Assembly: GCA_016714125.1 (NCBI GenBank)
Contig: JADJNX010000010.1
Location: 93,774 to 157,773 of the forward strand
Length of the DNA stretch: 64,000 nt
Origin: Ignavibacteriales bacterium
GTDB taxonomy: Bacteria; Bacteroidota; Ignavibacteria; Ignavibacteriales; Ignavibacteriaceae
Reading direction: 5' to 3'
Part shown: one piece after another, positions 34,697 to 44,560 of the stretch
Layout of the letters: each line of letters opens with the position of its first letter
Position numbering within the stretch: the stretch's first letter is position 1
Notes under the pieces: generated by a model
Database searches by the model: none
What the model was told of the DNA's origin: nothing
What the model saw: only the letters and a program-made list of their open reading frames with translations
Program-made: the position numbers and the translations under genes

Positions 34697-37459
34697 ATGT
34701 TTAAACCACCTCTCTCAGAAATTGAGAACTATTCTAAAGATACTTCTCTCAGCGCAACCATAAGAGAACTTGGTAACCTTCTTGGTGAGGTTATCATCGA
34801 GCAAGAGGGAAATAAAATTTTCAAATATGTTGAAGAACTCCGCTCCCTTACCAAATCGATCAGGACCTCATTTGATGAGGCAACACTTGAAAAGATTAAA
34901 AAGATTATAGCATCGCTGAGCCTCGAAGAGGCAATCAAAGTGGTCCGTGCATTCTCGATCTATTTTATTCTTGTGAATGCTGCAGATGAGACATATACCC
35001 TCCGAAAGGGAAGAGGGCAAAGTGATGGGACGAAAAACCATGATGCCGGCACTCTTGATGATGCTCTACAAAAATTGAAGTCACAGGGATTAAACAATCA
35101 CGATCTCTCAGCCCTCCTAAAAAGAATAGAGATTACTCCCGTTTTTACTGCTCATCCAACTGAAGCTTCAAGGCAGACCGTCCTAAGGAAGATATTAAAC
35201 ATTTCCAATCTCCTGCTTATTAAAAATGATTCAGGTTTCCGCTCCGGAGATATTTCCGCTCGTCTAAAAACCGAAATCACACTGCTTTGGCAGACAAATG
35301 ATGTAAGAACTCACAAGGTTTCAGTTTCAGATGAGGTGCAAAGAGGACTGTTTTTTCTGAAAGATGTAATTTACGACAGAATCGAAGAATTTTATCACCA
35401 CTTCAATTATGTCTTGAGATCAACCGGTTACTCGATTAAAAACAAAGACCCTTTCATCTCTTTTGGCTCCTGGATTGGTGGCGATCGGGATGGACACCCA
35501 TTTGTTTCCACTGATGTTAGCAAAGAAACAATGCTTCAACACAGGGAAGAAATAATTGAACTTTACAGGATCGATCTCGACAAACTTTATACAGCCCTAA
35601 GCAATTCCGTTAATCTGGTCTCTGTATCAAAAACGCTGAATTCATCGATTAATAACGACATACGGACTCTTAAAACAGGGGATTTCCCTTCATACAGGGA
35701 TGCTTCTGAGCTTTACCGCAAAAAATTGCTTCTTATTTATGAAAAATTAGGCAGAACAACACAATCACTTGAATCGGGATATTCAAGCGAAATTGAATTC
35801 CTTGAGGACCTCGAAATTATTGCAAAAAGCCTCACTGAAAATAAAGGCGGCCTGATTGCCGATAATCTGATTCAACCCCTGATCTATAAAGTAAAAACTT
35901 TTGGATTCTACTTTATCCGACTGGACATAAGGCAAAACTCCTCTTTTATCAGAGAAGCCACTGAAGAAATTCTTTTCCTTACAGCAACATCACCTGACTT
36001 CAGGACAATGAGTGAGGATCAAAAAAATAAAGTTCTTAAAGAGGAAATACTTTCCCCCAGGCCTCTGGTAAATTCATTTTCAATCCTCTCGGAAAGAACC
36101 AAACAGGTTCTGGATGAGATATCTCTTATCGGATGGGCCAACACAAATATCTCTCAAAGTGCCGGAAAAGATTACATCATAAGCAACTGCAGCAAAGTGA
36201 GTGATATTCTCTCACTTCTTCTGCTCGCAAAGGAAACCGGGTTGATAAAAGTTGAGGAACGCAAAATTGTCGCTTCCGATATCGATATCCTTCCCCTTTT
36301 TGAGACTATAAACGATCTCCGTAATATTGAACCCGTGCTTAAAGAGCTTTTTGACTCCCGTCTCTACAGGCAACACCTGCGCCACAGACACAAAGTGCAA
36401 AAAGTGATGATTGGTTACTCCGACAGTAACAAGGATGGTGGCATTGTAACTTCCAATTTTGAACTCTTTAAGGCTCAAATTGTCATTACTCGACTTTGTT
36501 CGGAGTATAAGATTGAACCTGTAATATTTCACGGCAGAGGTGGAAGTATCTCCCGTGGGGGTGGTCCCGTGTTCGATTCAATCATGGCAAAACCTTTTGG
36601 TACCATTTCAGGAAAAATAAAGAGTACGGAACAGGGGGAGATGGTGTCAGCTAAATATCTCATCCCTCAAACCGCTCTAAAAAGTCTCGAAATTACAGCA
36701 TCCGCAATTCTGCTAAAAACCTCTGAAAAGCCATCGGACAAATCAAACGAATCATTGCGGGCGACCAATATTTCACTTTTTGAGAAAATTTCTGAAGCTG
36801 CTTATAAAAAATATCGAAGCCTGGTAGAACACCCCGGATTTTTTGATTACTTCAGATCAGCAACTCCAATCGATATAATCGAGCAACTTGAAATTGGATC
36901 ACGACCCGGCTCAAGGAAAAACTCACGCGATTTAGCTGCATTAAGAGCAATTCCCTGGGTTTTTGCCTGGACTCAAAACAGAAACACAATTTCGGGTTGG
37001 TATGGTTATGGCAGTGCAATTGAAGAAGTGATCCTGAATGAAGAAATATCTGAAGGTGAACTTGTTAGACTTTATCGTGACTGGAATTTTTTCCGCGTTT
37101 TGACTGATAACATCGAAATGGTTTTGTTCAAAACTGATATGATGATTGGAAGAGAATATTCGAAACTTGTTCAGACTCCTGCAGGAGATGAAGTTTTCAG
37201 AATGATAAAGGATGAATACGACCGGTCAGTCAGTGCAGTTCTTCTTCTTTCGGGTGAAAAATATCTGTTGGGGAGCAATAAAGACCTGCAGAGAAGTCTG
37301 CAATTGCGAAACCCCTATATCGATCCTGTAAGTTTTATTCAATTGAGAGGTATTGAGGAATGGCGCCGTGCAGGTGGACAATTGGAGAATGATCCATTGA
37401 CCACCCTGCTCCGTTCAACTGTTAATGGAATCGCTGCCGGAATTAAAAATACAGGTTAA
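34697..37459 (+). CDS. ppc: Phosphoenolpyruvate carboxylase
   Basis: Fixes bicarbonate onto PEP to give oxaloacetate, replenishing the TCA cycle. Intact, 920 residues. Catalytic segments are FTAHPTEASRQTVLRK (essential His), GSWIGGDRDGHPFV, VMIGYSDSNKDGG and FHGRGGSISRGGGP. The C-terminus IAAGIKNTG matches the invariant buried tail (xNTG). ATG 34697 gives the full N-terminus, without a clear ribosome site. The stop overlaps the stop of the convergent dCMP deaminase gene within TTAA at 37456-37459. Confidence 0.95.
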   Translation: MFKPPLSEIENYSKDTSLSATIRELGNLLGEVIIEQEGNKIFKYVEELRSLTKSIRTSFDEATLEKIKKIIASLSLEEAIKVVRAFSIYFILVNAADETYTLRKGRGQSDGTKNHDAGTLDDALQKLKSQGLNNHDLSALLKRIEITPVFTAHPTEASRQTVLRKILNISNLLLIKNDSGFRSGDISARLKTEITLLWQTNDVRTHKVSVSDEVQRGLFFLKDVIYDRIEEFYHHFNYVLRSTGYSIKNKDPFISFGSWIGGDRDGHPFVSTDVSKETMLQHREEIIELYRIDLDKLYTALSNSVNLVSVSKTLNSSINNDIRTLKTGDFPSYRDASELYRKKLLLIYEKLGRTTQSLESGYSSEIEFLEDLEIIAKSLTENKGGLIADNLIQPLIYKVKTFGFYFIRLDIRQNSSFIREATEEILFLTATSPDFRTMSEDQKNKVLKEEILSPRPLVNSFSILSERTKQVLDEISLIGWANTNISQSAGKDYIISNCSKVSDILSLLLLAKETGLIKVEERKIVASDIDILPLFETINDLRNIEPVLKELFDSRLYRQHLRHRHKVQKVMIGYSDSNKDGGIVTSNFELFKAQIVITRLCSEYKIEPVIFHGRGGSISRGGGPVFDSIMAKPFGTISGKIKSTEQGEMVSAKYLIPQTALKSLEITASAILLKTSEKPSDKSNESLRATNISLFEKISEAAYKKYRSLVEHPGFFDYFRSATPIDIIEQLEIGSRPGSRKNSRDLAALRAIPWVFAWTQNRNTISGWYGYGSAIEEVILNEEISEGELVRLYRDWNFFRVLTDNIEMVLFKTDMMIGREYSKLVQTPAGDEVFRMIKDEYDRSVSAVLLLSGEKYLLGSNKDLQRSLQLRNPYIDPVSFIQLRGIEEWRRAGGQLENDPLTTLLRSTVNGIAAGIKNTG

Positions 37460-37950
37460 ATCTGGGTCTGTTCTTTTGGATCGAGACTGAGCTCATTTTC
37501 AGGTACATATTGTCTGTATTGCACCCCAGCAAGATCAAGAAGCCTGCGTGAGGCGATCCATATCGGGTCATCATGATACTTATCAGATGCATAAATTACC
37601 TGAGTGATACCATTCTGAATTAAGGTTTTGGTACACTCGTTACAAGGAAAAAGTGTGCAGTACAATATGCAGCCATGCACATCCTTATTAGCATTATAAA
37701 TGGCATTCTCTTCAGCATGAACCACGAATGCATACTTCGATTCGGTAAATCCCCCCGTTCTTGACCAGGGAAGTTGCCCCTCATCTATTCCTCTCGGAAA
37801 ACCATTGTATCCCAACCCCACAATAACCTTATTCTGATCAACAATTACAGCACCAGCCTGTGTACTAGGGTCTTTTGATCTCATTGCCATCAAATATGCC
37901 ATCTGCATAAAACATTCATCCCACGAGATAGGATTTCTTGGTTTTGTCAT
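37456..37950 (-). CDS. dCMP deaminase family protein
   Basis: Zinc-dependent deaminase, probably dCMP to dUMP for dTTP synthesis. 164 residues from ATG 37950, chosen over TTG 37977 because GGAAG lies 6 bases upstream of it. The zinc and catalytic motifs are HAEENAI (His ligand and proton-shuttle Glu) and PCNEC (two Cys ligands). The N-terminal WDECFMQMAYLMAMRSKDPSTQ block is typical of the dCMP deaminase/ComEB group. Neighbours give no functional link; it converges on ppc. Confidence 0.9.
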   Translation of the reverse strand: MTKPRNPISWDECFMQMAYLMAMRSKDPSTQAGAVIVDQNKVIVGLGYNGFPRGIDEGQLPWSRTGGFTESKYAFVVHAEENAIYNANKDVHGCILYCTLFPCNECTKTLIQNGITQVIYASDKYHDDPIWIASRRLLDLAGVQYRQYVPENELSLDPKEQTQI

Positions 37951-37999
37951 CTGTAACTTCCATTTTTTAATCTTCAAATTTAACTGTTTACACGATCAA

Positions 38000-38100
38000 C
38001 TGCAAAGATGGGAAAAAACCACAGAAAAGCACACCGAGCACACAGAGGAGAGGGGGTACCTCTGCGAAAATCCGTTTAATCTGCGGGTATCTGCGTCCCC
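38000..38100. repeat. Repeat family D, second full copy
   Basis: ACCACAGAAAAGCACACCGAG and similar pieces precede CTCTGCGAAAATCCGTTTAA, which continues to 38097 and is nearly identical to 2092-2129 in the same orientation. Confidence 0.65.
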
Positions 38101-38120
38101 TAAAATCTGTACTAATTAAA

Positions 38121-38155
38121 ATTATTGCATTATTGGATTTTTGGATTATTGCATT
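38121..38155. repeat. Repeat family B, copy 3
   Basis: ATTATTGCAT, TATTGGATT, TTTGGATTATTGCATTA units, upstream of a minus-strand terminator. Confidence 0.55.
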
Positions 38156-38189
38156 AAAAAAAAGCTGCTCCCTTGGAAGAGAGCAGCTT
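38155..38189 (-). terminator. Terminator of the cytochrome gene, minus strand
   Basis: AAGCTGCTC (38162-38170) pairs with GAGCAGCTT (38181-38189). The A run at 38155-38163 gives the T tract. Confidence 0.85.
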
Positions 38190-38219
38190 AAAAGATTCTA
38201 AGTATGTATCAGATCAAAA

Positions 38220-38250
38220 ATAATACCTGATACTTAATACCTGATACCTG
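38220..38250. repeat. Repeat family C, copy 2
   Basis: AATAATACCTGATACTTAAT, then ACCTGATACCTG. CTGATAC can pair with GTATCAG at 38206-38212. Confidence 0.55.
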
Positions 38251-38251
38251 T

Positions 38252-40601
38252 TTACTTCATTACCACCATTTTGCGGGTGATAATCTGGGTGCCAAACTGC
38301 AGGCGGTAGAAGTAAACACCTGAAGAAAGTTGTGATGCATCAAACGATACATCGTGTCTTCCGGTTTCCATCTGACGACCTACGAGGGTAGCAACCTCAA
38401 CACCGGAAACATTGTAAACCTTCAGAGTAACAAATCCATTTTCAGGAAGTTCGAAGGATATCTTTGTTGACGGGTTGAATGGGTTAGGATAATTCTGGCC
38501 CAGGCTGAGTGAATTTGGTAACGAGATTTCAACTTCAACTTCTTTGGTGTACTGGGTAGTTCCATCGAGGTCAACTTGTTTTAATCTGTAAGTTACTTTT
38601 TTCATGTTCAGTTTGGAAGCTTCTTTATCGGTGTAGTTGTAACTTGTAGCTTCGGTTGAGTTGCCTTTACCATTTACAAATGCAATAGTTGACCAGTTAC
38701 CATCTTTAGATTTTCTCTCTACTGAGAAACCTTTATTGTTGGTTTCTGATCCTGTTGCCCAAACGAGGGTAACATTATTGTTAACTACTGAAGCGTTAAA
38801 TTCTGTTAATTCTACAGGAACCTGTCCGCCAATTGCAAGGATTGATTTTGTAAGAACTGCAATAGCGTATTTAGGATTGTGAACGCCTCTTGATCCATCA
38901 TAAGCGATAAGCTGATAGTTCCAGTAGGCTTTTCTTTCGTTCAGGTTGTTGTTTGTATTGATCATGGTGATAGAGATTGAATCGAGTCCAACTGGTGGAA
39001 GTGCGATTCTGAGCAATCTTACCAATCCGTCAAATTCTGACTGGAATGGTTCAACTGTTCCGTCGCCATCATGATCTGCAGAAGCAATAATTTCGTCAAA
39101 TGAATTGATGTTTCCGTGGCAAGATTTACAAGCTGTGGTGTTATCATATCCATTATCAGGATTGTGCATTCTCCATGTGTGGCTACCAACTTTATCCTTG
39201 TTGGCTGCAGTTGTGTCAGCTGCCATGTGGCAATCAACGCATGCGCCTTGAAGTGATTTGTGAGCAACAGATGAAGCATAGCCGGTTCCATATTCAGCAG
39301 CGTTTTGACCAAGAAGATTGTCGGTCTGTGTTGAATGGTGAGGTCCCCATGTAGAGTTGACAGTGCCTGCAGGAACATAAGTTACATTGTTTCTACGGGC
39401 TTTGTGGCAATTCATACAAAGTTTGCCTTCGCCATTAACCATAGCTGAATAGTTGAAACCGTTACCAAGAGTATCACCAACTAGATGGTGTAAATCTTAA
39501 GCTTGCAGGATTTGTTGTTCCATGAGGATCGTGGCACATTGAGCATCCAAGATCAGTCTGGTTTGCTTCAGTCCAACCGGTTGTATTGGTTGTTCTGCCA
39601 TAAGAATAGTTGATATATCCTTTTGCATCGTGGCAGCGGATACAGTTACCCAAAGAGTTATTCTGTGAAGCAGCAGTCTGAGCAAATGAATTTGACCATA
39701 CAGCAACTGAATGTCTTGTCTGTGCAAACTGATTGAATGTTCTGTAGTAAGGCGGTGAATCATGGCATCTCATACAAGCACCTGCTTCGTAGTTGACTGC
39801 AATGTTTGCAGCACTAGGAGCAGCAGCATGCTGGCTACCAGCGCCATGGCACATTTCGCAACCAACTGTAGCTGTGTTAACAAGAACACCAGCGCCAACT
39901 GCTCTCAAAGTATCCCATTTTAATGGGTTTGGAGGACCTGAATAAACATAATTATTTGCAGCAGCGAGATCATCAAATCCGCCGTTTACGAGTGCGAGGT
40001 TATGGTCAGTTCCGGTTGTGTGGCATTTTAAACATGTTGGTCCAAAATGGGTGTTTGTGCCTGTCATCTCTTTTTTAAGAGCGAGACCGTGTTTCGAGTC
40101 TTTCCATCTGTTGAAAATACCGCTGAAAGTTGGGTTTGAGGAGTGGCAGGTCATACATTTTGGGAATGTACCTGCGATACCATCGAATCCACCAACACCA
40201 ACAAAATTTCCGGAGACAAATGTCATAGTGGTATCATGTGTACCACCGGTAGTTGTAACAGAAAGTTGAACCACGTAGTTACCAACCAAATCGGTCTTCA
40301 AACCAACCATGGTTGGGAGAAGATTTTCGATAGTGGCGGTTGAACCGGCAGGTTTACTGGTAAGGGTAAATGTGAATGCGGTAACAGGTAATGTATTTGC
40401 AATATTTCTTGGTGAGAAATAGAAATAAGTACCGTTAGCGGCAACTTTGGCTCCCGATGAAACGGAATTGGTGCTCAAGCCTAATGTTGTAAGTCTAGCT
40501 TCTGACATTGGCTCGGATACGATTTTAGCTCTTGGAACCTGTGCGAACACAGAAGCTGTCATTGAAACGGCTACCAAGATGAAAAGTAAATTTTTAAGCA
40601 T
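38252..40601 (-). CDS. T9SS-secreted nonaheme c-type cytochrome, one frameshift
   Basis: About 782 residues once the frame is repaired near 39478-39490 (a +1 or -2 error). The signal peptide ends VFAQ. Residues 30-130 form an Ig-like beta domain. Nine CxxCH heme sites follow: CMTCH, CLKCH, CEMCH, CMRCH, CIRCH and CSMCH before the break, then CMNCH, CVDCH and CKSCH. After these come a fibronectin-III-like domain (VPVELTEFNA, LVWATGSETNNKGF) and a T9SS sorting domain (NYPNPFNPSTK, end RKMVVMK). Heme attachment occurs in the periplasm, so a folded cytochrome would then pass through T9SS to the surface. A role in extracellular electron transfer is inferred. Confidence 0.87.
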
Positions 40602-40873
40602 TTATGCCTCTATAAATTAAAGTGCTGCCATTCTATTGCAATTTTTGTGCCAATGATGAATTCCTCAACACTCCCCTGTTTATCGTTCAAATTACTGTAA
40701 ATTTTTTGAACACTTTTTGATGTTTTCTAATTATAAAGAAATTTTTTCTAATAATTGGAAATTTTTGTCTGATTCAAGAAAACTCGTTTTAACTAATTTT
40801 ATATTATCATGGAGAACATTAATTGTAATATTCAGCTTATGTATATTGTGATATAAAAATGATGGAGTTTTGT

Positions 40874-41383
40874 ATGTCGCTTTTTCTGAAAAGCCTGATA
40901 GTTTTCTCTCTGATCCTGATGTCAAATCTGTCTGCTCAGGAAACCTCACAAATTAAAGATTTTGGACAGCTTCTTTCCTCACTCAAAAAGGGGGCCCAAG
41001 TGAGGGTGGTCTTCCACTATGCAAAATGTCGATTGGTAGTTGACTCAACGGAGGAGAAATCGCCCGATGTAACCGGTGGTATGGGGATAGATGAGTTTGA
41101 GTATTTTCCAGCCGGTTCGATAAAAAATCCCAAGGGGTATCTCGTCTTCAGTAAATCAGTTCTAATTTCCCACAGAAAATATGGATATGTAATAAATTAT
41201 GTGAAGTGTCGGGTCTTTGAAGACAATACTGTTGAAGTAAATGCCCGCTATATTACTCCCGACAAGTATGAGACCGTGATGAACGAAACTTTTTATTGTA
41301 CAATCTCCAATGGTGAAAATGATGAAGGGGTCTTATTTTTTCACCGAAGACTGATTTTGGACTTTAGGGTAAAAATTTGGTGA
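40874..41383 (+). CDS. Secreted VirK-family protein
   Basis: 169 residues from ATG 40874, chosen because GGAG lies upstream and a clean signal peptide follows (MSLFLKSLIVFSLILMSNLSAQ). The mature domain fits the VirK family: DFGQLLSSLKKGAQVRVVFHYAKC, MGIDEFEYF, VINYVKCRVFEDNTVEVNARY and a C-terminal TFYCTI. Two Cys (one in AKC, one near the end) may pair. VirK proteins are known from Agrobacterium and other bacteria, and their biochemical role is not settled. It is monocistronic. Confidence 0.75.
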   Translation: MSLFLKSLIVFSLILMSNLSAQETSQIKDFGQLLSSLKKGAQVRVVFHYAKCRLVVDSTEEKSPDVTGGMGIDEFEYFPAGSIKNPKGYLVFSKSVLISHRKYGYVINYVKCRVFEDNTVEVNARYITPDKYETVMNETFYCTISNGENDEGVLFFHRRLILDFRVKIW

Positions 41384-41460
41384 ATTTAAACCTTCTTTAG
41401 TCAGGAACTTTCTAATTATCAGGATGAACAATTGTTCGTTAACTTTTTAATCACTAAATA

Positions 41461-42378
41461 ATGAGAACTTCAATGAGCAACAAATTTAGACTCCCACTGT
41501 TGATAGCAATAATCGCTTTTGCAGTGGTTTTGTCAGGTTGTAAAAAAATGGAGAGTCCAAATGAAGCACAGGTTGAAACGGCGGCCACACAGGATGCCGC
41601 AGCATCAATAGCAGCTTCTTTGGCAATAAACGATGGCGGGGCACTCGAACAGTTATCGGACATGATGGCGAGTACAACTAAAGACGGTCTTCAGAACGAG
41701 GTAAGCACTTCACTTTTTGGATTTCGTAATGCCTCCGTTAATGTAGAAAAAATTTATGATTCCCTCTCCGGATGGTGGACGGTAACAGTTACACGAACCA
41801 AGGGCGATCCTTCCGGGCTCTATTACGCCAACTATGTCCGGGTTTACAAACACAGATTTATCAACAAAGATGGTGTTTTTCAAAAACATTACATCGTTGA
41901 TCTGAACGGAGTTCCGGATACTGCCTACACAGTAAATCATGAAATTGTTAGTGGAACAGGGGAACTGGTTAGACCGGGCGTTTCCCGCAAACTTCTTAAT
42001 CTCTCTGCCGGCTGGACAACAACCAACGCTAATACCCCACTGGTAACTGTGAATACACTCGCAGCTTCTCCACTCACCAGAGCGGTTTCTGATACGATAA
42101 CCAGAGGAGATGCAGTTCGCACTCTCAACAACAATCTTACTTTAAATTTCGTAAATGTGAGAGGCCCAAGGTTGCGGACATTAAACTGGCACAGAGCTAT
42201 TAGTGGAACTATCACAGGAACCTACACAGCAACAGTTACTTTCCTTAAGGGTGAAGTTTATAGAGAAAAGTTGATAAACAGAACCATTTCCATCACTCTT
42301 GGTGGTGACAAAATCTCACTTGATGTTGGAGGAACAAAATTTCTTGTTGATCCGGAAACAGGCGCGTTATCTCAATAG
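41461..42378 (+). CDS. Hypothetical lipoprotein, 305 aa
   Basis: The N-terminus is a lipoprotein signal with lipobox LSGC (Cys about residue 27), so the mature protein is lipid-anchored to a membrane. Residues 30-75 are Ala/Gln-rich and low in complexity. The rest is predicted beta-rich with many Thr (TVTRTKGDPSG, NLTLNFVNVRGPRLRTLNWHR, GTITGTYTATVTFLKGEVYR). No named domain is recognised. A start at 41473 is also possible. A terminator follows. Confidence 0.7.
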   Translation: MRTSMSNKFRLPLLIAIIAFAVVLSGCKKMESPNEAQVETAATQDAAASIAASLAINDGGALEQLSDMMASTTKDGLQNEVSTSLFGFRNASVNVEKIYDSLSGWWTVTVTRTKGDPSGLYYANYVRVYKHRFINKDGVFQKHYIVDLNGVPDTAYTVNHEIVSGTGELVRPGVSRKLLNLSAGWTTTNANTPLVTVNTLAASPLTRAVSDTITRGDAVRTLNNNLTLNFVNVRGPRLRTLNWHRAISGTITGTYTATVTFLKGEVYREKLINRTISITLGGDKISLDVGGTKFLVDPETGALSQ

Positions 42379-42398
42379 TTGAATGATTGTTTGATTGA

Positions 42399-42431
42399 AG
42401 GCGGGTAGAGTTCTCTCTCTCGCCTTTTTTT
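42399..42431 (+). terminator. Terminator of the lipoprotein gene
   Basis: AGGCG (42399-42403) pairs with CGCCT (42421-42425) around a GTAGAG/CTCT inner stem, and T7 follows. Confidence 0.7.
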
Positions 42432-42449
42432 ATTTTGGAGGGGGAAGTC

Positions 42450-43828
42450 TTAAAGTAAAGTGCCTCTAAGAAATATCGCAGCGCAAGTGAAGTATATTAT
42501 AATACCTGTAACATCCACCAAAGTCGATACAAAAGGAGCTGAAGAAGTGGCAGGATCAAACCCGAGCCTTTTCAAAAGCAGAGGTAACATTGAGCCAACA
42601 AAGGTGCCCCAAAGTACCACACCCACCAAAGCAGTGGAAACACTAAGTGAGATGAGAACCCAATAGTCAAGATGACTGATATTCAACAGCTCAAGAATTG
42701 CAATCCTGAAAAAGCCGATCACGGCAAGGATCAAACCCAGAAAAAGTCCTGTTAAAAATTCTTTTTTCATCACACTCCACCAGTCGCCAATTGTTATCTC
42801 CCCAAGCGAGAGAGCTCTGGTTACAAGTGTTGCTGCCTGAGAGCCTGAATTTCCACCTGATGCAATAACAAGAGGAATAAACAAGGAGAGAACAAGCGCT
42901 TTTTGCAGCTCAGCTTCAAAAATCCCAATAGCAGATGCGGTTAAACTTCCACTTATAAAAAGGACTGCAAGCCATCCCACCCTTTTTTTGATCATCTGAG
43001 TGATTGTGGTGTCCACATAAGAATCTTCCAATGCGGAAACGGCACCCAATTTCTGGATATCCTCGGTAGCCTCTTCTTCCGCAACATCCAAAACGTCATC
43101 CACGGTTACAATCCCGATCAACACTCCGGAAGAGTCCACCACGGGAAGGGAGAGTTTATCGTACTTTTTAAAGACTTCAACCGCTTTTTCCTGATCATCG
43201 AAGGCACTAAGATTAACAAAATTGTTGTCCATAAGGTCATAAACCTTTTTATGGAGTGGATTCAGCAGGAATTCTCTGATCCTGATATCATCAACAAGTT
43301 GACCTTTTTCATTAACCACATATATAGTACTAAGAGTCTCAGAGTCATCCCCGTTTTCTCTGATGTAATCCAAAACCTCTTTAATCGACCAGTCTTCCTC
43401 CACCGCAATATAATCGGGGTCATGAGTCTTCCGATCGAATTTTCAGGGTAGCCAAGGAGTTTTTTGGCAATAATTCTCTCCTCGGAGGAGAGCAGAGAAA
43501 GGAGTTGTTTGGTAATGTTTGCAGGTAATTCCTCGAAGAGAGCTGTACGATCATCCGGAGACATTTCGTTCAGAATATTCGACACTTCTTCGTTCCCCAT
43601 CGCTTTCAGGAGATCATATTGATCATCAAGCTCGAGGTATTCAAAAGTTTCGATTTCAAGGTCTTTGGGGAGTACTCTAAAAAAAACAGCACGATCGGTA
43701 TCAGGAAGGCAGGCAATAAGATCTGCCAGATCCGCAGGAGTCCATTCGTCTATGAGCTCTTTGATCGGTGAAAGATTCCGTTTCCGGATCAATTCACTGA
43801 TCTCTGGTTGGAGGATTTTTCCGATCAT
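42450..43828 (-). CDS. mgtE: Magnesium transporter MgtE, one frameshift
   Basis: Homodimeric Mg2+ channel of the inner membrane. The corrected length is about 459 residues. The order is an N-terminal superhelical domain (ADLADLIACLPDTDRAVFFRVLP), two CBS domains (from LMTPDYIAVEEDWSIKEVLD to IGIVTVDDVLDV), a plug helix and five membrane helices with PLVIASGGNSGSQAATLVTRAL and APFVSTLVDVTG. One C is missing near 43420, at the entry to the first CBS domain. No M-box-like leader is recognised upstream. Confidence 0.93.
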
Positions 43829-43965
43829 AACTTCTCCTGCGTTTAATTGAGAAGACGGGAATTTATTTCCGGGTACTGATGTTTACATTGGTATCGTCAA
43901 TAACAATAAATTTGTTTAAAACAGACTACAAAATTAAGGAATTTTAAGGATTATAAAAAAACATT

Positions 43966-43995
43966 TTGAATTTATTTTCATAGTGCTTATATTTG
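43966..43995 (+). promoter_or_regulatory. Promoter of tRNA-Lys
   Basis: TTG (43966-43968, within TTTTG), 19 bases, TATATTTG (43988-43995): the best consensus match in the window, 47 bases before the tRNA. Confidence 0.75.
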
Positions 43996-44042
43996 TAAGC
44001 TAATTTTGAATTTATTTTAATACCCATCAAGATTAGATGATT

Positions 44043-44117
44043 GGGCGCGTAGCTCAGCGGTAGAGCATCTGCCTTTTAAGCAGAGGGTCGGTGGTTCGAG
44101 CCCACCCGCGGTCACCA
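44043..44117 (+). tRNA. tRNA-Lys (anticodon UUU)
   Basis: The cloverleaf is read directly: D arm GCTC/GAGC, anticodon stem TCTGC/GCAGA with loop CTTTTAA (anticodon TTT), variable loop GGGTC, T arm GGTGG/CCACC with loop TTCGAGC, and encoded CCA at 44115-44117. The acceptor stem GGGCGCG/CGCGGTC has a G-G mismatch at pair 3 and a G-U at pair 2, which is unusual and could be a sequencing error. Confidence 0.93.
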
Positions 44118-44122
44118 ATGTT

Positions 44123-44156
44123 AAGCCTCAAAACGGCTCGTTTTGGGGGCTTTTTT
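44123..44156 (+). terminator. Terminator of tRNA-Lys
   Basis: AAGCCTCAAAAC pairs with GTTTTGGGGGCTT, and T6 follows. Confidence 0.85.
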
Positions 44157-44251
44157 ATTTTAAACGGTTTTGAAGAGACTGGTTCTGTGTGATTCTATCT
44201 AGGGGGGATGTTTTTTGTTGTGCGTTTATTTCCTATATATTGGGCTTTTAA

Positions 44252-44560
44252 TTACGCTGCGAAAAGAATTTTACCATTTTTGACAACAGATTCTGCAAAG
44301 CCACTATTATCATTTTCGAGAGAAAGGATTACAGGTTCAATGCGGGAGTCCACTTCCCAAGCTAAACGGAATAAAAAAGCATTATCATCCAATATATTTT
44401 CCCCCTCGTACTTTTCAAAAACCACAGCAATGTCAATGTCACTAAATTCTTTCTGCTCACCTCTTGAGTAAGAACCGAACAAAACAACATATTTAGGATT
44501 AAACGATTGTTTGATTTTTATTATATACTGTTCAATTAATGAGATTGTTTCATTATCCAT
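44252..44560 (-). CDS. MNT-type nucleotidyltransferase, antitoxin of a HEPN/MNT pair
   Basis: 102 residues with the minimal nucleotidyltransferase signature GSYSRGEQKEFSDIDIAVV (GSxxRG and DID metal site) and a third acid in RIEPVI. In known HEPN/MNT pairs the MNT protein neutralises the HEPN RNase, in one studied case by adding AMP groups to it. It overlaps the upstream HEPN gene by 25 bases, so the two are translationally coupled. It lies just downstream of tRNA-Lys, on the opposite strand. Confidence 0.85.
   Translation of the reverse strand: MDNETISLIEQYIIKIKQSFNPKYVVLFGSYSRGEQKEFSDIDIAVVFEKYEGENILDDNAFLFRLAWEVDSRIEPVILSLENDNSGFAESVVKNGKILFAA

Noticed and set aside
43829..43990. M-box magnesium riboswitch upstream of mgtE
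   Set aside because: The leader is short and AT-rich and I see none of the paired, conserved blocks of that RNA.
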